The notes: generated by a model not told the origin, from the letters alone. DNA of 64,000 nt from Prochlorococcus sp. scB241_528O2 (GCA_000634115.1 JFLJ01000130.1:690-64689), one strand, 5' to 3'; counted from the first letter of the stretch, positions 24,043 through 32,046 are shown. Program-made: numbers and translations.

Positions 24043-24471
24043 ATGGGGAAAATCAGAAATTTATTAATCTCTGCAATAACAATCTCATCAATTCTTTTAC
24101 CTTTGGATATTGCTAAAGCTGATGAAAAGATTGAAGTAATACCTCTTATTCAAGGTACAACAGGTTTAGGAGGTAAGAAGATTTCTTATCCTAGGTGGAA
24201 ACAAGCCGAGCTTAGATTTTTCAAGGTGGTTATCCCTGTTGGCGTAAAGACTCCAATTCATACACATCCAGCACCAATGGTTGTTTATCTTGCTGAAGGA
24301 AAACTGAAGCATACGAGAGGAGATGTTATTAATTATTTCTCATCAAAGGAATCATTTTTAGAAAGCAATAATGGTGATGAACACATAGTTGAAAATATAG
24401 GAAATAAACCAGCAGTTCTATATGTAGTTGCCGCATCTGCTGTGGGACTACCTATTACTATTCATGATTAA
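24043..24471 (+). CDS. exported cupin-domain protein, 142 aa
   Basis: Signal peptide (MGKIRNLLISAITISSILLP, cleavage near KADE), then one cupin: PVGVKTPIHTHPAPMVVYLA (metal-binding HxH...) and a second motif near GDEHIVENIGNKPAVLYVVA. Single-domain periplasmic cupins bind a metal and a small ligand; the substrate cannot be told from the sequence. It stands alone behind a leader repeat. Confidence 0.75.
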   Translation: MGKIRNLLISAITISSILLPLDIAKADEKIEVIPLIQGTTGLGGKKISYPRWKQAELRFFKVVIPVGVKTPIHTHPAPMVVYLAEGKLKHTRGDVINYFSSKESFLESNNGDEHIVENIGNKPAVLYVVAASAVGLPITIHD

Positions 24472-24576
24472 ATTTCATAATACTTTTAGAACAAATATCA
24501 GGAGTTGGTCGGCCTGCATTATTTTATAAGCACGTCATTTAATTAACAGAGATGGGGGAGGCATGAGTTTCGGGAA

Positions 24577-24807
24577 CTAATGGGAACTAGTTTTCAAAAA
24601 ATTGCATTGATAATATCCATTTTCTCCTAGCTTTCGAGCTAGTGTCTCCTTTGAAAAAGCATGTTTTTGCAAACAAACTAATTTCTTATAATCAAGTTTT
24701 GCTGAAGTACTTAAACTCCCTGCAATAGAGAACAAATTAAGAGCAATAATTCCCAATAAGATGCTCATTGGGTACTTTTTGATAAAAGGTAGGATTTTAT
24801 TTTTCAT
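24577..24807 (-). CDS. small membrane-anchored protein, paralogue of 21435
   Basis: MKNKILPFIKKYPMSILLGI start, one helix (ILLGIIALNLFSIAGSL), and a polar Cys-containing tail (KKLVCLQKHAFSKETLARKL). Aligned by eye it matches the 21435 protein through residue ~45 and then diverges. Its ATG overlaps the upstream stop (TAATG). A plus-strand relative in layout is at 57135. Confidence 0.6.
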   Translation of the reverse strand: MKNKILPFIKKYPMSILLGIIALNLFSIAGSLSTSAKLDYKKLVCLQKHAFSKETLARKLGENGYYQCNFLKTSSH

Positions 24808-25121
24808 TATTTAAATTTTTTCCTAGCTATGAAATAACCAATTCCAAAGGCTAAAGGTGCCCAAAATAAACTCCCACAAATTAAGGCTAAAAGTCGGTAG
24901 GAAAATGGGGATGGCATCATCTGCGCTCCTAAAGGTGGACTAAGAAGAATTAATGGCCAAAATGCGAACTTTAGTGCATAGATCTTCCGTGTTGTTGGCT
25001 TCCATTTGCTAAGCGACCACCAGATCACAAATGGAATTAAAACCTCTAAAAAAAGATATTTGTAAGAAGTAAATGCAGCCCCCGAGGAATATCCCGCAAG
25101 ATTGAAAAAATTAGGTTCCAT
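24807..25121 (-). CDS. multi-helix membrane protein, 104 aa
   Basis: Three or so hydrophobic segments (KYLFLEVLIPFVIWWSLSKW, FAFWPLILLSPPLGAQM, LLALICGSLFWAPLAFGIGY) and a basic end (FIARKKFK). No family recognised. First gene of a two-gene transcript with 24577; its promoter lies in the divergent block at 25190. Confidence 0.6.
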   Translation of the reverse strand: MEPNFFNLAGYSSGAAFTSYKYLFLEVLIPFVIWWSLSKWKPTTRKIYALKFAFWPLILLSPPLGAQMMPSPFSYRLLALICGSLFWAPLAFGIGYFIARKKFK

Positions 25122-25189
25122 AGTTCTTAGTAATCATCTAGTCGAAATATGCCTAAATTAATTAATATATAAAGCCTTCTAGTTGCAAA

Positions 25190-25317
25190 TATACATACTT
25201 AAATAGTGCAAATTAAACAACAAAAAAGCTACTTTAAGCGGATTTAAGCAAATTTAGACTCATAACTGTATTGATTGACAGTCGATTTAACATAGAGGGA
25301 TAAAACCCTATTTTTTA
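25190..25317. promoter_or_regulatory. divergent regulatory block with TTGACAG leader
   Basis: Second copy of the block at 21690: ATACATACTTAAATAGTGCA, then TTTAAGCGGATTTAAGCAAA and TTTAGACTCA (three direct repeats at 10-bp steps), CTGTAT, TTGACAGTCGATT, TAACAT, AGGG-ATAAAA-CCCT, T6. On the right it runs into ATG of a 19-codon frame (MDKRFIAEEILTLTIPLFG), probably the stub of a lost cargo gene. Three TTTA-repeats at 10 bp fit an OmpR-family regulator such as RpaB; inference. Confidence 0.55.
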
Positions 25318-25386
25318 ATGGATAAAAGATTTATTGCTGAAGAAATATTGACCTTAACTATTCCTTTATTTGGTTAAGTGACTCAT

Positions 25387-25479
25387 ATGTATGAAATAGC
25401 TATTACTTATGGTTTTGTTAATTTGTTATTGCTAGGTGGCTTTGCGTATTTAGCCATCAAAATGACCTCTAAGAGATAG
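25387..25479 (+). CDS. single-helix microprotein, 30 aa
   Basis: MYEIAITYGFVNLLLLGGFA followed by YLAIKMTSKR: one membrane helix with a basic tail. An in-frame GTG three codons upstream could also start it. Size and type fit the many one-helix microproteins in this island. Confidence 0.45.
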   Translation: MYEIAITYGFVNLLLLGGFAYLAIKMTSKR

Positions 25480-25536
25480 ATCCAAATAGCTTTGTCTCTA
25501 ATTACTTTCTATCAACTGTATAAATAACAGTAAAAA

Positions 25537-25722
25537 CTAATCGTATACCAAGCAACGAGGATCGGATGGATTTAATTCACATTCTTTATCCCAGTATTCT
25601 GATAAATCTGTAGAAATCCCTTGCTCCTCTACAAGTTCTTTAAGAGTTGAATAATCCTTTACATTATCAAGATCTCTTAAGTTTTTATCTTGAATTGCGA
25701 ATGGTGATCTTTTTAAATTCAT
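25537..25722 (-). CDS. 61-aa protein with CP12-like C-terminal tail
   Basis: MNLKRSPFAIQDKNLRDLDN then KDYSTLKELVEEQ..., ending YWDKECELNPSDPRCLVYD. The end copies the C-terminal CP12 signature (C-E-x-N-P-x4-C-x-x-Y-D, Cys spaced by eight residues), which in CP12 forms the redox disulfide loop that binds GAPDH in the dark. The rest of CP12 (AWD motif) is not present. It follows 25734 by 11 bp; a second copy of the pair is at 53819-54176, where the tail is missing. Confidence 0.65.
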   Translation of the reverse strand: MNLKRSPFAIQDKNLRDLDNVKDYSTLKELVEEQGISTDLSEYWDKECELNPSDPRCLVYD

Positions 25723-25733
25723 AATTAATTACC

Positions 25734-25919
25734 TCAAAATTTTTGTTGGATTCTGGTTACAGAATTTGGATGGTCATGTACATAAGAATTAAATTCTCTT
25801 GCTATTATCAGGCAGTCATATGCATCGCGAGCGTAGAACCCTAGTTGATGTGTACTGTTTGATGAATCTTTGTAACTTAGTACATATTTTTTACAAGATG
25901 TGATTGGTGTTGAAGACAT
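25734..25919 (-). CDS. small conserved protein, 61 aa
   Basis: MSSTPITSCKKYVLSYKDSS, then HQLGFYARDAYDCLIIAREF and YVHDHPNSVTRIQQKF: a compact alpha-beta pattern. A broken homologue with the same upstream palindrome lies at 53819-54000, followed there too by a MNLKR-type gene. So the two genes are a conserved pair, duplicated with their promoter. Function unknown. Confidence 0.65.
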   Translation of the reverse strand: MSSTPITSCKKYVLSYKDSSNSTHQLGFYARDAYDCLIIAREFNSYVHDHPNSVTRIQQKF

Positions 25920-25983
25920 TTAAATTTATGGCTGCTACTACTAAGTTCTAACTAGACTGACTCACCAACCGAGAAAAAAAAGA

Positions 25984-26001
25984 TGTACGGTTTGAGGTAC
26001 A
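25984..26001 (-). promoter_or_regulatory. TGTAC palindrome upstream of the CP12-tail gene pair
   Basis: TGTACCTCAAACCGTACA (minus strand) is an interrupted palindrome, TGTAC-N8-GTACA, flanked by TATCCGTATA. The same palindrome and flank lie upstream of the second copy of the gene pair (53733-53764). GTA-N8-TAC is the consensus of cyanobacterial NtcA sites, and TGTAC-N8-GTACA contains it exactly. Confidence 0.6.
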
Positions 26002-26154
26002 CACATATACGGATATAGGATCAACAATTAGATTTTAGAATAGATAAAATAACTAGGAAAAAATAAGAGATAGGCTTTATAAAAAGAGTTAAGGAATTCA
26101 TTTTTTACTTTCATTGTGAGTCGTTCATACGCAGGATATTTATATACCGTAGAC

Positions 26155-26239
26155 TCTAAATAATTAAGGAGTTTTACTCTTTTTTAGAAATAACAATACT
26201 GCTAAGTTTGTAGTAGAGAAATAATTAAGGAGGTTAATT
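26155..26239 (+). promoter_or_regulatory. conserved leader of the SDxANTKNxYLK microprotein
   Basis: About 80 bp (ATAATTAAGGAG...TTACTC, AATACTGCTAAGTTTGTAGT and ATAATTAAGGAGG) nearly identical to 43914-43990 upstream of a paralogous gene on the other strand. The second AATTAAGGAGG is the ribosome-binding site. Such leader conservation between diverged copies suggests selection on RNA structure or a shared promoter. Confidence 0.55.
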
Positions 26240-26356
26240 ATGGAAGTTTTTCAACTAACACTTACCTTCTCAGGTTTAATTGGAATCATATTGTTTTTAT
26301 GTATTTCTTCAGATAGTGCAAATACTAAGAATCTATATTTAAAAGAAAATCATTAA
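26240..26356 (+). CDS. SDxANTKNxYLK membrane microprotein, 38 aa
   Basis: MEVFQLTLTFSGLIGIILFL, then CISSDSANTKNLYLKENH. One membrane helix followed by a polar tail that is nearly invariant in the two other copies (43797 and 58241). Strong Shine-Dalgarno (AAGGAGG). No named family known to me; the conserved tail SD-x-ANTKN-x-YLK is the family mark. Confidence 0.7.
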   Translation: MEVFQLTLTFSGLIGIILFLCISSDSANTKNLYLKENH

Positions 26357-26366
26357 AATAAATTTG

Positions 26367-26409
26367 ATTGACAGTCGATCTAAAATTAAGGGTAATTAGT
26401 TCCTTCATT
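26367..26409 (+). promoter_or_regulatory. TTGACAG leader copy
   Basis: TTGACAGTCGATC, TAAAAT, TAAGGGTAATTAGTTCCTT: AAGG...CCTT can pair weakly. The next frame starts with TTG, 1 bp later. Confidence 0.6.
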
Positions 26410-26532
26410 TTGCCTCCGAAAAGCTTTTTGATTCCATCAATACTACTCTATGCAATTTTCATTGCCTTCGGAAATACAAATTGTAATTCAAGTGACCCTG
26501 AAGATTGTAGAGATGAGCGTATTTTTATTTGA
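26410..26532 (+). CDS. exported peptide, 40 aa, TTG start
   Basis: TTG-initiated MPPKSFLIPSILLYAIFIAF, then GNTNCNSSDPEDCRDERIFI: a signal-like helix followed by a Cys-containing acidic segment. Its stop overlaps the next ATG (TGATG), which supports translation. No family recognised. Confidence 0.5.
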   Translation: MPPKSFLIPSILLYAIFIAFGNTNCNSSDPEDCRDERIFI

Positions 26533-27011
26533 TGGGGAAAGAAACTTATCGAATAGAAGAATATTGGCCTAACGAGGTAATCGCTTTTGCTACGGCTTTC
26601 GGTATTTTTGGCGAGAGAGAATATCCAAAAGAAGATTTTGCTGAATCAACTGACTTTAATAATCTAGAGAGTTCCTTACCACCAGATACCATTCAAGTCG
26701 CAACTTTTTTGTACAAAGAATACTCCACAAAAAAAATATATTTTTATGTTTGCTCATTTACAGAAAAAACTAACCTAGCAAAGCATCAAGAAGTCTATTC
26801 TCTGTTCTCAATAATGTGGAGTAGAGAGTCGAGTATAGATAGTCTCTGGGTATTAAATCCTTGGTACTCTTGTTCTGTACTATCTGAACAACCTCAAGAA
26901 CCTTTACATAAAGAAGCAGCAAATTGGATGTTAAAAGAAATGACTACTAAAGGTTGTGCTATTGCTCCAGTAGACGTCTTCAAAAAAGGGACATTGGAGA
27001 TATTAATTTGA
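26532..27011 (+). CDS. hypothetical protein, 159 aa
   Basis: Begins MGKETYRIEEYWPNEVIAFA; the ATG chosen overlaps the previous stop. Central part rich in aromatic and Ser residues (YSLFSIMWSRESSIDSLWVL). No signal peptide and no membrane segment. The AFATAFGIFGE stretch resembles AFAFAFGVM in a relic at 46046, so decayed relatives exist in the island. Confidence 0.5.
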   Translation: MGKETYRIEEYWPNEVIAFATAFGIFGEREYPKEDFAESTDFNNLESSLPPDTIQVATFLYKEYSTKKIYFYVCSFTEKTNLAKHQEVYSLFSIMWSRESSIDSLWVLNPWYSCSVLSEQPQEPLHKEAANWMLKEMTTKGCAIAPVDVFKKGTLEILI

Positions 27012-27040
27012 AACGATTACTACTTGCACCGCTATATTAA
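27008..27040 (+). pseudogene. signal-peptide stub (MKRLLLAPLY)
   Basis: TTGAAACGATTACTACTTGC with CACCGCTATATTAA: ten codons matching the standard MKRLLL signal-peptide start and then a stop. It overlaps the end of the preceding gene. Read as the remnant of a deleted exported-protein gene. Confidence 0.4.
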
Positions 27041-27056
27041 ATAATAAAGATTTATT

Positions 27057-27191
27057 TTATTTTAAGATTAAAAATAATACTCCAAATATAAGAGTTGAAG
27101 CTAAAAAACCAACTCCTACTAAAGTAGCAATAATTCCAGTATTCAAGTAGACCTTTACAGTAGCCAGTTCATTACCATCTTTATTTGCCAT
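27057..27191 (-). CDS. single-helix membrane microprotein, 44 aa
   Basis: MANKDGNELATVKVYLNTGI then IATLVGVGFLASTLIFGVLF and LILK. Good ribosome-binding site (GAGGAGAAATTT). One membrane helix; convergent with 26532. From 27192 to 27470 no gene is seen. Confidence 0.6.
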   Translation of the reverse strand: MANKDGNELATVKVYLNTGIIATLVGVGFLASTLIFGVLFLILK

Positions 27192-27470
27192 AAATTTCTC
27201 CTCAATTCAGAACTTCTAAATTATCAAAAATACCAAAATAAATTCAAAGCCCTGACACAATTATTTAAGTTTGGGGAAGCAAAGACAATAAATAGGTACT
27301 GACTATGTATGAGTTAAGGGTAAATAAATTAAACGCTTAATACCGTCCCCGCTAGATGAATTTCTAGATGTCTAGTAAATAAATTTAATTCGTTAACTTA
27401 TAAAAACTTCACATATTTTTTGTAGATTCTAAGTAAATATGCTATTAAATTATTCCTTACCTTAAAAGTC

Positions 27471-27662
27471 ATGATTAAAGAATCAACAAACTCATCTCAA
27501 CGAAAAACTACTCTTAAGTGGAACATTAATGGAGAACTATCTTCTATTGATATGGCAAGAATAATTAACGCTCTTTCAGTCAAAGAGTTAAGCGAGTGTG
27601 AGCTTGCATGTAATAGAATTAATAGAGATACAAAAAACTTAAATCTTGGTATGTGGTGGTAA
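27471..27662 (+). CDS. small soluble protein, 63 aa
   Basis: Polar N terminus, then a helical segment (SSIDMARIINALSVKELSEC) and a Cys-containing end (ELACNRINRDTK) finishing with GMWW. No family recognised. Followed 17 bp later by a membrane microprotein. Confidence 0.5.
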   Translation: MIKESTNSSQRKTTLKWNINGELSSIDMARIINALSVKELSECELACNRINRDTKNLNLGMWW

Positions 27663-27679
27663 ATAGAGATTAAGTATTA

Positions 27680-27799
27680 ATGGAATTTTTACAGGAGATT
27701 TGGCAGAATCATCATGACCCAGCCCATGCAACTTATGGAATAGTTGGAGTAATAGTATTGTTGATAATTTATAATCGCTTACTCAATAAATATCAGTAA
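27680..27799 (+). CDS. single-helix microprotein with His-rich N terminus, 39 aa
   Basis: MEFLQEIWQNHHDPAHATYG, then IVGVIVLLIIYNRLLNKYQ. The HHDPAH stretch before the helix could bind metal or haem. Directly downstream of 27471, probably one transcript. Confidence 0.5.
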   Translation: MEFLQEIWQNHHDPAHATYGIVGVIVLLIIYNRLLNKYQ

Positions 27800-27938
27800 C
27801 AAGAAACCCCTCCAGAAATTCCAACTACTGAAAGGGTTATTAAATCGACTCGCAACTATATTGAATCAATCTATGTCTTGCAGCAAACGTAGAGTGTGCT
27901 GACGAGGTTTTGCCTCAATTAATTTATAGCAAACATTT

Positions 27939-28154
27939 TTAAACTCCCGCTACTTTTTGTTCAGCGAGTCGTTTTTTTAGAATTGAATAAGTTTGTGTAG
28001 CCCATTTTCGAGGTATATCTAATTCAAAATCTAACTTCCCTCTAAGTGATTTGATTATTTTAAATACTTCTTCGAAGCCTAGATAAATTATTAAAAGCAC
28101 CTTAGTTATGTTTATTGCAAAAGCCACTAACTTTTCAATTCTTTGATCTTGCAT
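27939..28154 (-). CDS. small basic protein, 71 aa
   Basis: N-terminal amphipathic or hydrophobic segment (LVAFAINITKVLLIIYLGFE) followed by basic helices (IIKSLRGKLDFELDIPRKWA, ILKKRLAEQKVAGV). May be membrane-associated. No family recognised. Confidence 0.45.
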   Translation of the reverse strand: MQDQRIEKLVAFAINITKVLLIIYLGFEEVFKIIKSLRGKLDFELDIPRKWATQTYSILKKRLAEQKVAGV

Positions 28155-28220
28155 ATGAAATTATTGAAGCCAACTAAAGTTAACAGAGCTAAGAAATTAT
28201 GCAATGCAATGGCCTAAAAA

Positions 28221-28469
28221 TTAAAAATAACTTCTAAAAATACTGGTTTTCTTCCAACCTTCTTTCAATAATTCTGCATATTCTTTTCTTGCTGCTTCAA
28301 TAGTTTCTACTCTGCTACCTTTCATAACTGGCTTACTTGATCTCTTGTAAACGCAACCATAACTAATCATCATTGCATCAATAGATGAGGAAGGCTTGGA
28401 AACATCTTCAAATGGTTCAAAGACTTTTATTCTTGATCTGTTCTTATTTATAAGAGTAAATTTCTCCAT
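28221..28469 (-). CDS. DUF1651-like protein, 82 aa
   Basis: C-terminal half matches the DUF1651 pattern (SRVETIEAARKEYAELLKEG then W), a small family nearly confined to marine Synechococcus and Prochlorococcus. The N terminus (MEKFTLINKNRSRIKVFEPF) is specific to this subgroup. Two decayed tandem copies follow on the same strand (28551 and 28855). Confidence 0.7.
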   Translation of the reverse strand: MEKFTLINKNRSRIKVFEPFEDVSKPSSSIDAMMISYGCVYKRSSKPVMKGSRVETIEAARKEYAELLKEGWKKTSIFRSYF

Positions 28470-28550
28470 AAATTAATAATAGACACAAACAGGGGGGCTC
28501 TAGGGGATCTACCTTTACGTACTTTCTAAATACTTGTGCCTTAGAAGTAG

Positions 28551-28624
28551 CTATTGAATATAGAAGTTTTCTTCCAACTCTCCTCTAGTAACTTCTTATA
28601 TTCTTCTCTTGCAGCTTCTATACT
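28551..28624 (-). pseudogene. DUF1651 C-terminal fragment
   Basis: Encodes only the ARKEYK-LLEESWKKTS-like end of the 28221 protein, with ~85% of bases shared by eye. No start codon. A relic of tandem duplication. Confidence 0.6.
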
Positions 28625-28722
28625 TATGAAAAAAAATTAAAAATTCTCTCATTTTTTGAAGTTAAAAGGTATTAATTTGCATTTAAAAGGTATTATTTTT
28701 AATACATAACACTATTTAAAAA

Positions 28723-28845
28723 ATGTTAAAACTTTCTATCGTTTTATTACCAATAATCGCTGCACTTATATGGGCTCTGTTTATAGGGTTAAGAATAAAT
28801 AAAGTAGAAACTAGAGATGGAAAAAGAAAATTAATTAATTACTAA
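28723..28845 (+). CDS. single-helix membrane microprotein, 40 aa
   Basis: MLKLSIVLLPIIAALIWALF, then IGLRINKVETRDGKRKLINY. One helix plus a basic tail; the LPII-AL-WALF-I pattern recalls PsbY-type photosystem II microproteins, but this is only resemblance. It lies between two DUF1651 relics on the other strand. Confidence 0.5.
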   Translation: MLKLSIVLLPIIAALIWALFIGLRINKVETRDGKRKLINY

Positions 28846-28854
28846 AAATAAGAT

Positions 28855-29087
28855 CTAAATATAGAAGTTTTCTTCCAACCTTCCTCCAGAAGTTGCTTAT
28901 ATTCCTTTCTTGCAGCTTCTGTAGTTTCAACTCTTGAACCTTTCATAACTGGCTTACTTGATCTCTTGTAAACGCAACCATAAATAATCATTGCATCAAT
29001 AGATGGGGAAGTCTTGGAAACATCTTCAAATGGTTAAAAGACTTTTATTCTTGATCTTTCCTTATTTATAAGAGTAAATTTCTCCAT
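28855..29087 (-). pseudogene. DUF1651 copy with nonsense codon
   Basis: Aligns with the 28221 gene along its whole length, but the codon GAA in KVFEPF has become TAA, one codon is deleted near MMISYGC, and the end is changed. Recent inactivation, as the bases are still very similar. Confidence 0.75.
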
Positions 29088-29238
29088 CAAATAAGCAATT
29101 AAATAAACTATTGCACCAATACTAAAAATCAAGCTACGCTCATGTGAGTTAATAGTCATTAAATTTAGCCCTTATCTAAAGAGTAAATAATTTTAAACTT
29201 ATGCTATAAATGACTTCTAAGATTTCTATCAAAAATTC

Positions 29239-29514
29239 ATGTCGATATTAGTTACTTCACCTTGTCCAGAAAGTACGATTGAGAAATTAGGAATTAATAA
29301 TTGGCCGATATGGACTTGTGACACAAGTTCTTTTGATTGGACTTATGACGATAAAGAGACTTGTTTATTACTTGAAGGTGAAGTAACAGTAACTCCTGAA
29401 GGGGGTCAACCTGTAAAGTTTGGCGCAGGTGACTTAGTTATATTCCCAGCAGGGATGAACTGTAAATGGGATGTTCATCAAGCAGTTAGAAAACATTATC
29501 GATTTGGTGATTAA
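29239..29514 (+). CDS. cupin (DUF861/EutQ-like) protein, 91 aa
   Basis: A compact single cupin: WTCDTSSFDWTYDDKETCLL, LEGEVTVTPEGGQPVKFGAG, DLVIFPAGMNCKWDVHQAVR. This is the cupin_3 pattern, with EGEV, GDLVIFPAG and W.V...RKHYRF. Binds a small molecule or metal; widespread in cyanobacteria. Cytoplasmic. Convergent with 29511, overlapping by 4 bp. Confidence 0.8.
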   Translation: MSILVTSPCPESTIEKLGINNWPIWTCDTSSFDWTYDDKETCLLLEGEVTVTPEGGQPVKFGAGDLVIFPAGMNCKWDVHQAVRKHYRFGD

Positions 29515-29921
29515 ACAGCAAGGCCAGGATAAATTCCACTCCTTTTAGCGGAATCAGGTGTCGGAACAATACACAGGAAAAGACCACATATTTTTCCTTG
29601 ATCTACAGAAGCATAAGCGACTCCAAGCAAATTAGACTTATCTCCTTGAGCCATGATAAGACAATCGGTATGGCCATAGGCTGGACAGACGCCCAATTCG
29701 GCATAAACAGAACTCTTAGTTTTTTTTATTGTTTCAAGTTTTGGTCTGATATATTCAATGAATTCGTCTTTTGAGTTCATATCGGTTAAGACTTTTTGTG
29801 AGGAGTATGAGAAGTCTTCTGACAAAAACGATTCAAACTCAGAAGAATCAAGAGTGTGCAGCATTCTCGCATAGATACATAAAGCTTGCTTTTCTGTTAG
29901 TTGAGAAGTTTCTTTTTCCAT
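29511..29921 (-). CDS. NTF2/SnoaL-like protein, 136 aa
   Basis: Pattern of a cone-shaped NTF2-like fold: N-terminal helices (ALCIYARMLHTLDSSEFESF), LSEDFSYSSQ, then MNSKDEFIEYIRPKLETIKK and two C-terminal strands. Such proteins bind small hydrophobic ligands or act as isomerase-like enzymes; no catalytic set is obvious. Confidence 0.6.
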   Translation of the reverse strand: MEKETSQLTEKQALCIYARMLHTLDSSEFESFLSEDFSYSSQKVLTDMNSKDEFIEYIRPKLETIKKTKSSVYAELGVCPAYGHTDCLIMAQGDKSNLLGVAYASVDQGKICGLFLCIVPTPDSAKRSGIYPGLAV

Positions 29922-29996
29922 TAGTCAAAAAATAAAAATTAAAATATTTTTAAAATTTTTAAGGTATTTATTCAAATTACTAAATTGATTAAGATT

Positions 29997-30335
29997 CTAA
30001 TCTTTTTCAAATAATTCCAAATATTTAAAAAGTGTTTTAACTCTAAATTTAGCTGCAACTACAAGAGATAAAATCAAAACAACCGATAAAAATGGATTAT
30101 CCAAAAAAAAGTCATAAGGTATGCCAAAGTTGAAATTACTATGCCGCGATGCAAACTCAGAATAGGCCAAGAGTCCAAAGAATATTGCGATATTGCAAGA
30201 AATACTTTCTTTTTTTCTTTTAAAATATTGATTTTGATAAATTAAATCCAAACAAAAAAGCGTGCTTAATAATGGCAATGGAAAAAAGAACAAAAATATT
30301 CTAGTAATTGCCTTTGACTTATTTTGTGAAAGCAT
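29997..30335 (-). CDS. multi-helix membrane protein, 112 aa
   Basis: Three hydrophobic stretches (IFLFFFPLPLLSTLFCLDLI, NIAIFFGLLAYSEFA, SVVLILSLVVAAKF) and a short charged end. No family recognised. Last gene before the att fragment at 30576. Confidence 0.5.
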   Translation of the reverse strand: MLSQNKSKAITRIFLFFFPLPLLSTLFCLDLIYQNQYFKRKKESISCNIAIFFGLLAYSEFASRHSNFNFGIPYDFFLDNPFLSVVLILSLVVAAKFRVKTLFKYLELFEKD

Positions 30336-30575
30336 TTTTAAAAGTATCTTCCAGGGAATAAATATCTTTATTTTAAATCAATCTCTTAAAAATATTCTAG
30401 CTTTGAACTATTCACCAAGTAGTTAGGAGATCTGAAGGGGTCTCTAAGTTCTATAAATATCTTGTATAAACTTTAAAGATTATGCAATAAGCCGTCTCAA
30501 ACTCGTTCCAAAATCTATAGTTAGTCTAGGCTATAACTAAAGTCTCAGTACTTTCTTAAGAATAACGCCTAGTAA

Positions 30576-30617
30576 TTTGGGAGCACTAGGTCGCAGGTTC
30601 GAATCCTGTCACCCCGA
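30576..30617 (+). repeat. tRNA-Pro 3' fragment (att scar)
   Basis: TTTGGGAGCAC...CGAATCCTGTCACCCCGA: one change from the tRNA and shorter at the 5' side. The downstream flank (ACTTTAAAACAAAGAGTCAT) is a decayed form of the ACTCTT...CCAAGT flank. Confidence 0.88.
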
Positions 30618-30766
30618 CTTTAAAACAAAGAGTCATACTAGGAAGTCTCCAAACTCATTTTGTTATTGCTTTTACTTGTTGGCGGCTTTGCGCCAACAAA
30701 TCGCAAACAAATGAATCTTCGTCTTATTGACACCCTAATTAAAATATTTAAAGAAAGATTAAATTT

Positions 30767-30961
30767 ATGCTCCCAGCAATTGTTTTATTGCTTTTCTGCA
30801 TATTCATGCAATTAGCCGTAATTACTTTAATTCTCTCAAAGAACATAAGTTCAGGTACGAGACCAGCAGTAATTTTCATTACAGTATTATTTGGAGTTTT
30901 AGCTGTATGGCAAACTATTGAAGTTTGGAATGCAGGAACGAGTAATTTATTTGGCTATTAA
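30767..30961 (+). CDS. small membrane protein, 64 aa
   Basis: Two helices (AIVLLLFCIFMQLAVITLIL and VIFITVLFGVLAVWQTIEVW) joined by a short loop with SGTRP. The 3' end overlaps the convergent NmrA-like gene by 47 bp. No family recognised. Confidence 0.5.
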   Translation: MLPAIVLLLFCIFMQLAVITLILSKNISSGTRPAVIFITVLFGVLAVWQTIEVWNAGTSNLFGY

Positions 30962-31982
30962 ATAAAAATCTTTTTTTTGTATTAGCTGATGCCTTTCCCT
31001 TGAGCCAGCAAGATAGAGGGGTCATAGTTATGTCTAGCTCATTCGCTAGGACTTTTAGTGCTTTCAAGTCTGCTCCATAACCTGCTCTTTCTATCCAACT
31101 AGCCATTAGTGCAATATCGTGCTCAATAAAATTCATAAGTTTGCGTGGGACCATTGAATAGCGGACTGAAGGAAATTCCTTAGGATTGATTTCTTGCCAT
31201 AGAGCTGCCATTTCCTGCCCTGTCATCTCTTCCCCAGCAATATTCATTGATTCTCCACAAAACCTTTTGGGATGTTCAAAAACAGCCCTTGTCCATAGTC
31301 CAACATCATCAACGGCGATGGTTTGCCAAGCTTTGTCTTTGTGGACAACTCCCGGAAAAATTGATTCGGAAATCTGAACGCCAGGAAGATCACTATCGAA
31401 ATTCTCGAAGTAGCTAACAGGTCGAAGAATTGTTGAAAGTTTTTTCAACCCATTAATCAGGATGTATTCCTCAATATTCCACTTGCTTGTGAAATGTCCT
31501 GGTGCTGGCTCATTCTTTAGAGGGTCCTTGGGTTTGCAAACCGAACTAAAAACAAAGTGCTTTAATGTACCTAAGTCAGCAAGTTGCTTTACAACGTCTA
31601 CTAAGTTTCTACCTTGCTCTATTTCATATTCACGAACCATGCTTCCACGGCCCAATATCCAACCTTTTGTGGGTGTAGTATTGCCAAATATTCCGTAAAC
31701 CCCTGAAAAAACTCTTTTTAAGCTTTCTGGTACAAGGAGATCTCCTTGTACAATTTCGACATTTGGCAAGTTGGCCAAAATCTTAGCCCGCTTACTATTG
31801 GGAGAACGAGTAATTGCTCGAATCTGAAAAGCACCACTTTGGGACAAATGCCTTACGACTGAAGATCCTTGTCGACCGGAGGCCATTGTGACTGCAATGA
31901 CAGGCCTAGAGCTTTTTTGATTAAGTTCCTCATAACTAGATAAATCGCCGTGAGAAAGGCCAGCACGAGAAGATGAGTCCAA
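30915..31982 (-). CDS. NmrA-family NAD(P)-binding protein, 355 aa
   Basis: Rossmann start PVIAVTMASGRQGSSVVRHL (MASGRQG for the usual GATGxxG), then RAITRSPNSKRAKIL, VEIVQGDLL, and the NmrA-type C-terminal substrate domain (AVDDVGLWTRAVFEHPKRF). Atypical short-chain dehydrogenases of this kind sense or reduce a small molecule. The last ~25 residues (KKRFLFNSQINYSFLHSKLQ) look like read-through beyond the original end. Base usage is richer in G+C than its neighbours, suggesting transfer. Confidence 0.75.
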   Translation of the reverse strand: MDSSSRAGLSHGDLSSYEELNQKSSRPVIAVTMASGRQGSSVVRHLSQSGAFQIRAITRSPNSKRAKILANLPNVEIVQGDLLVPESLKRVFSGVYGIFGNTTPTKGWILGRGSMVREYEIEQGRNLVDVVKQLADLGTLKHFVFSSVCKPKDPLKNEPAPGHFTSKWNIEEYILINGLKKLSTILRPVSYFENFDSDLPGVQISESIFPGVVHKDKAWQTIAVDDVGLWTRAVFEHPKRFCGESMNIAGEEMTGQEMAALWQEINPKEFPSVRYSMVPRKLMNFIEHDIALMASWIERAGYGADLKALKVLANELDITMTPLSCWLKGKASANTKKRFLFNSQINYSFLHSKLQ

Positions 31983-32046
31983 TTGTTAAGAAAAATTACA
32001 TTTACTGTTACAAAATGTAAACCATTTTCTTCTCAATCGTGAGTAT

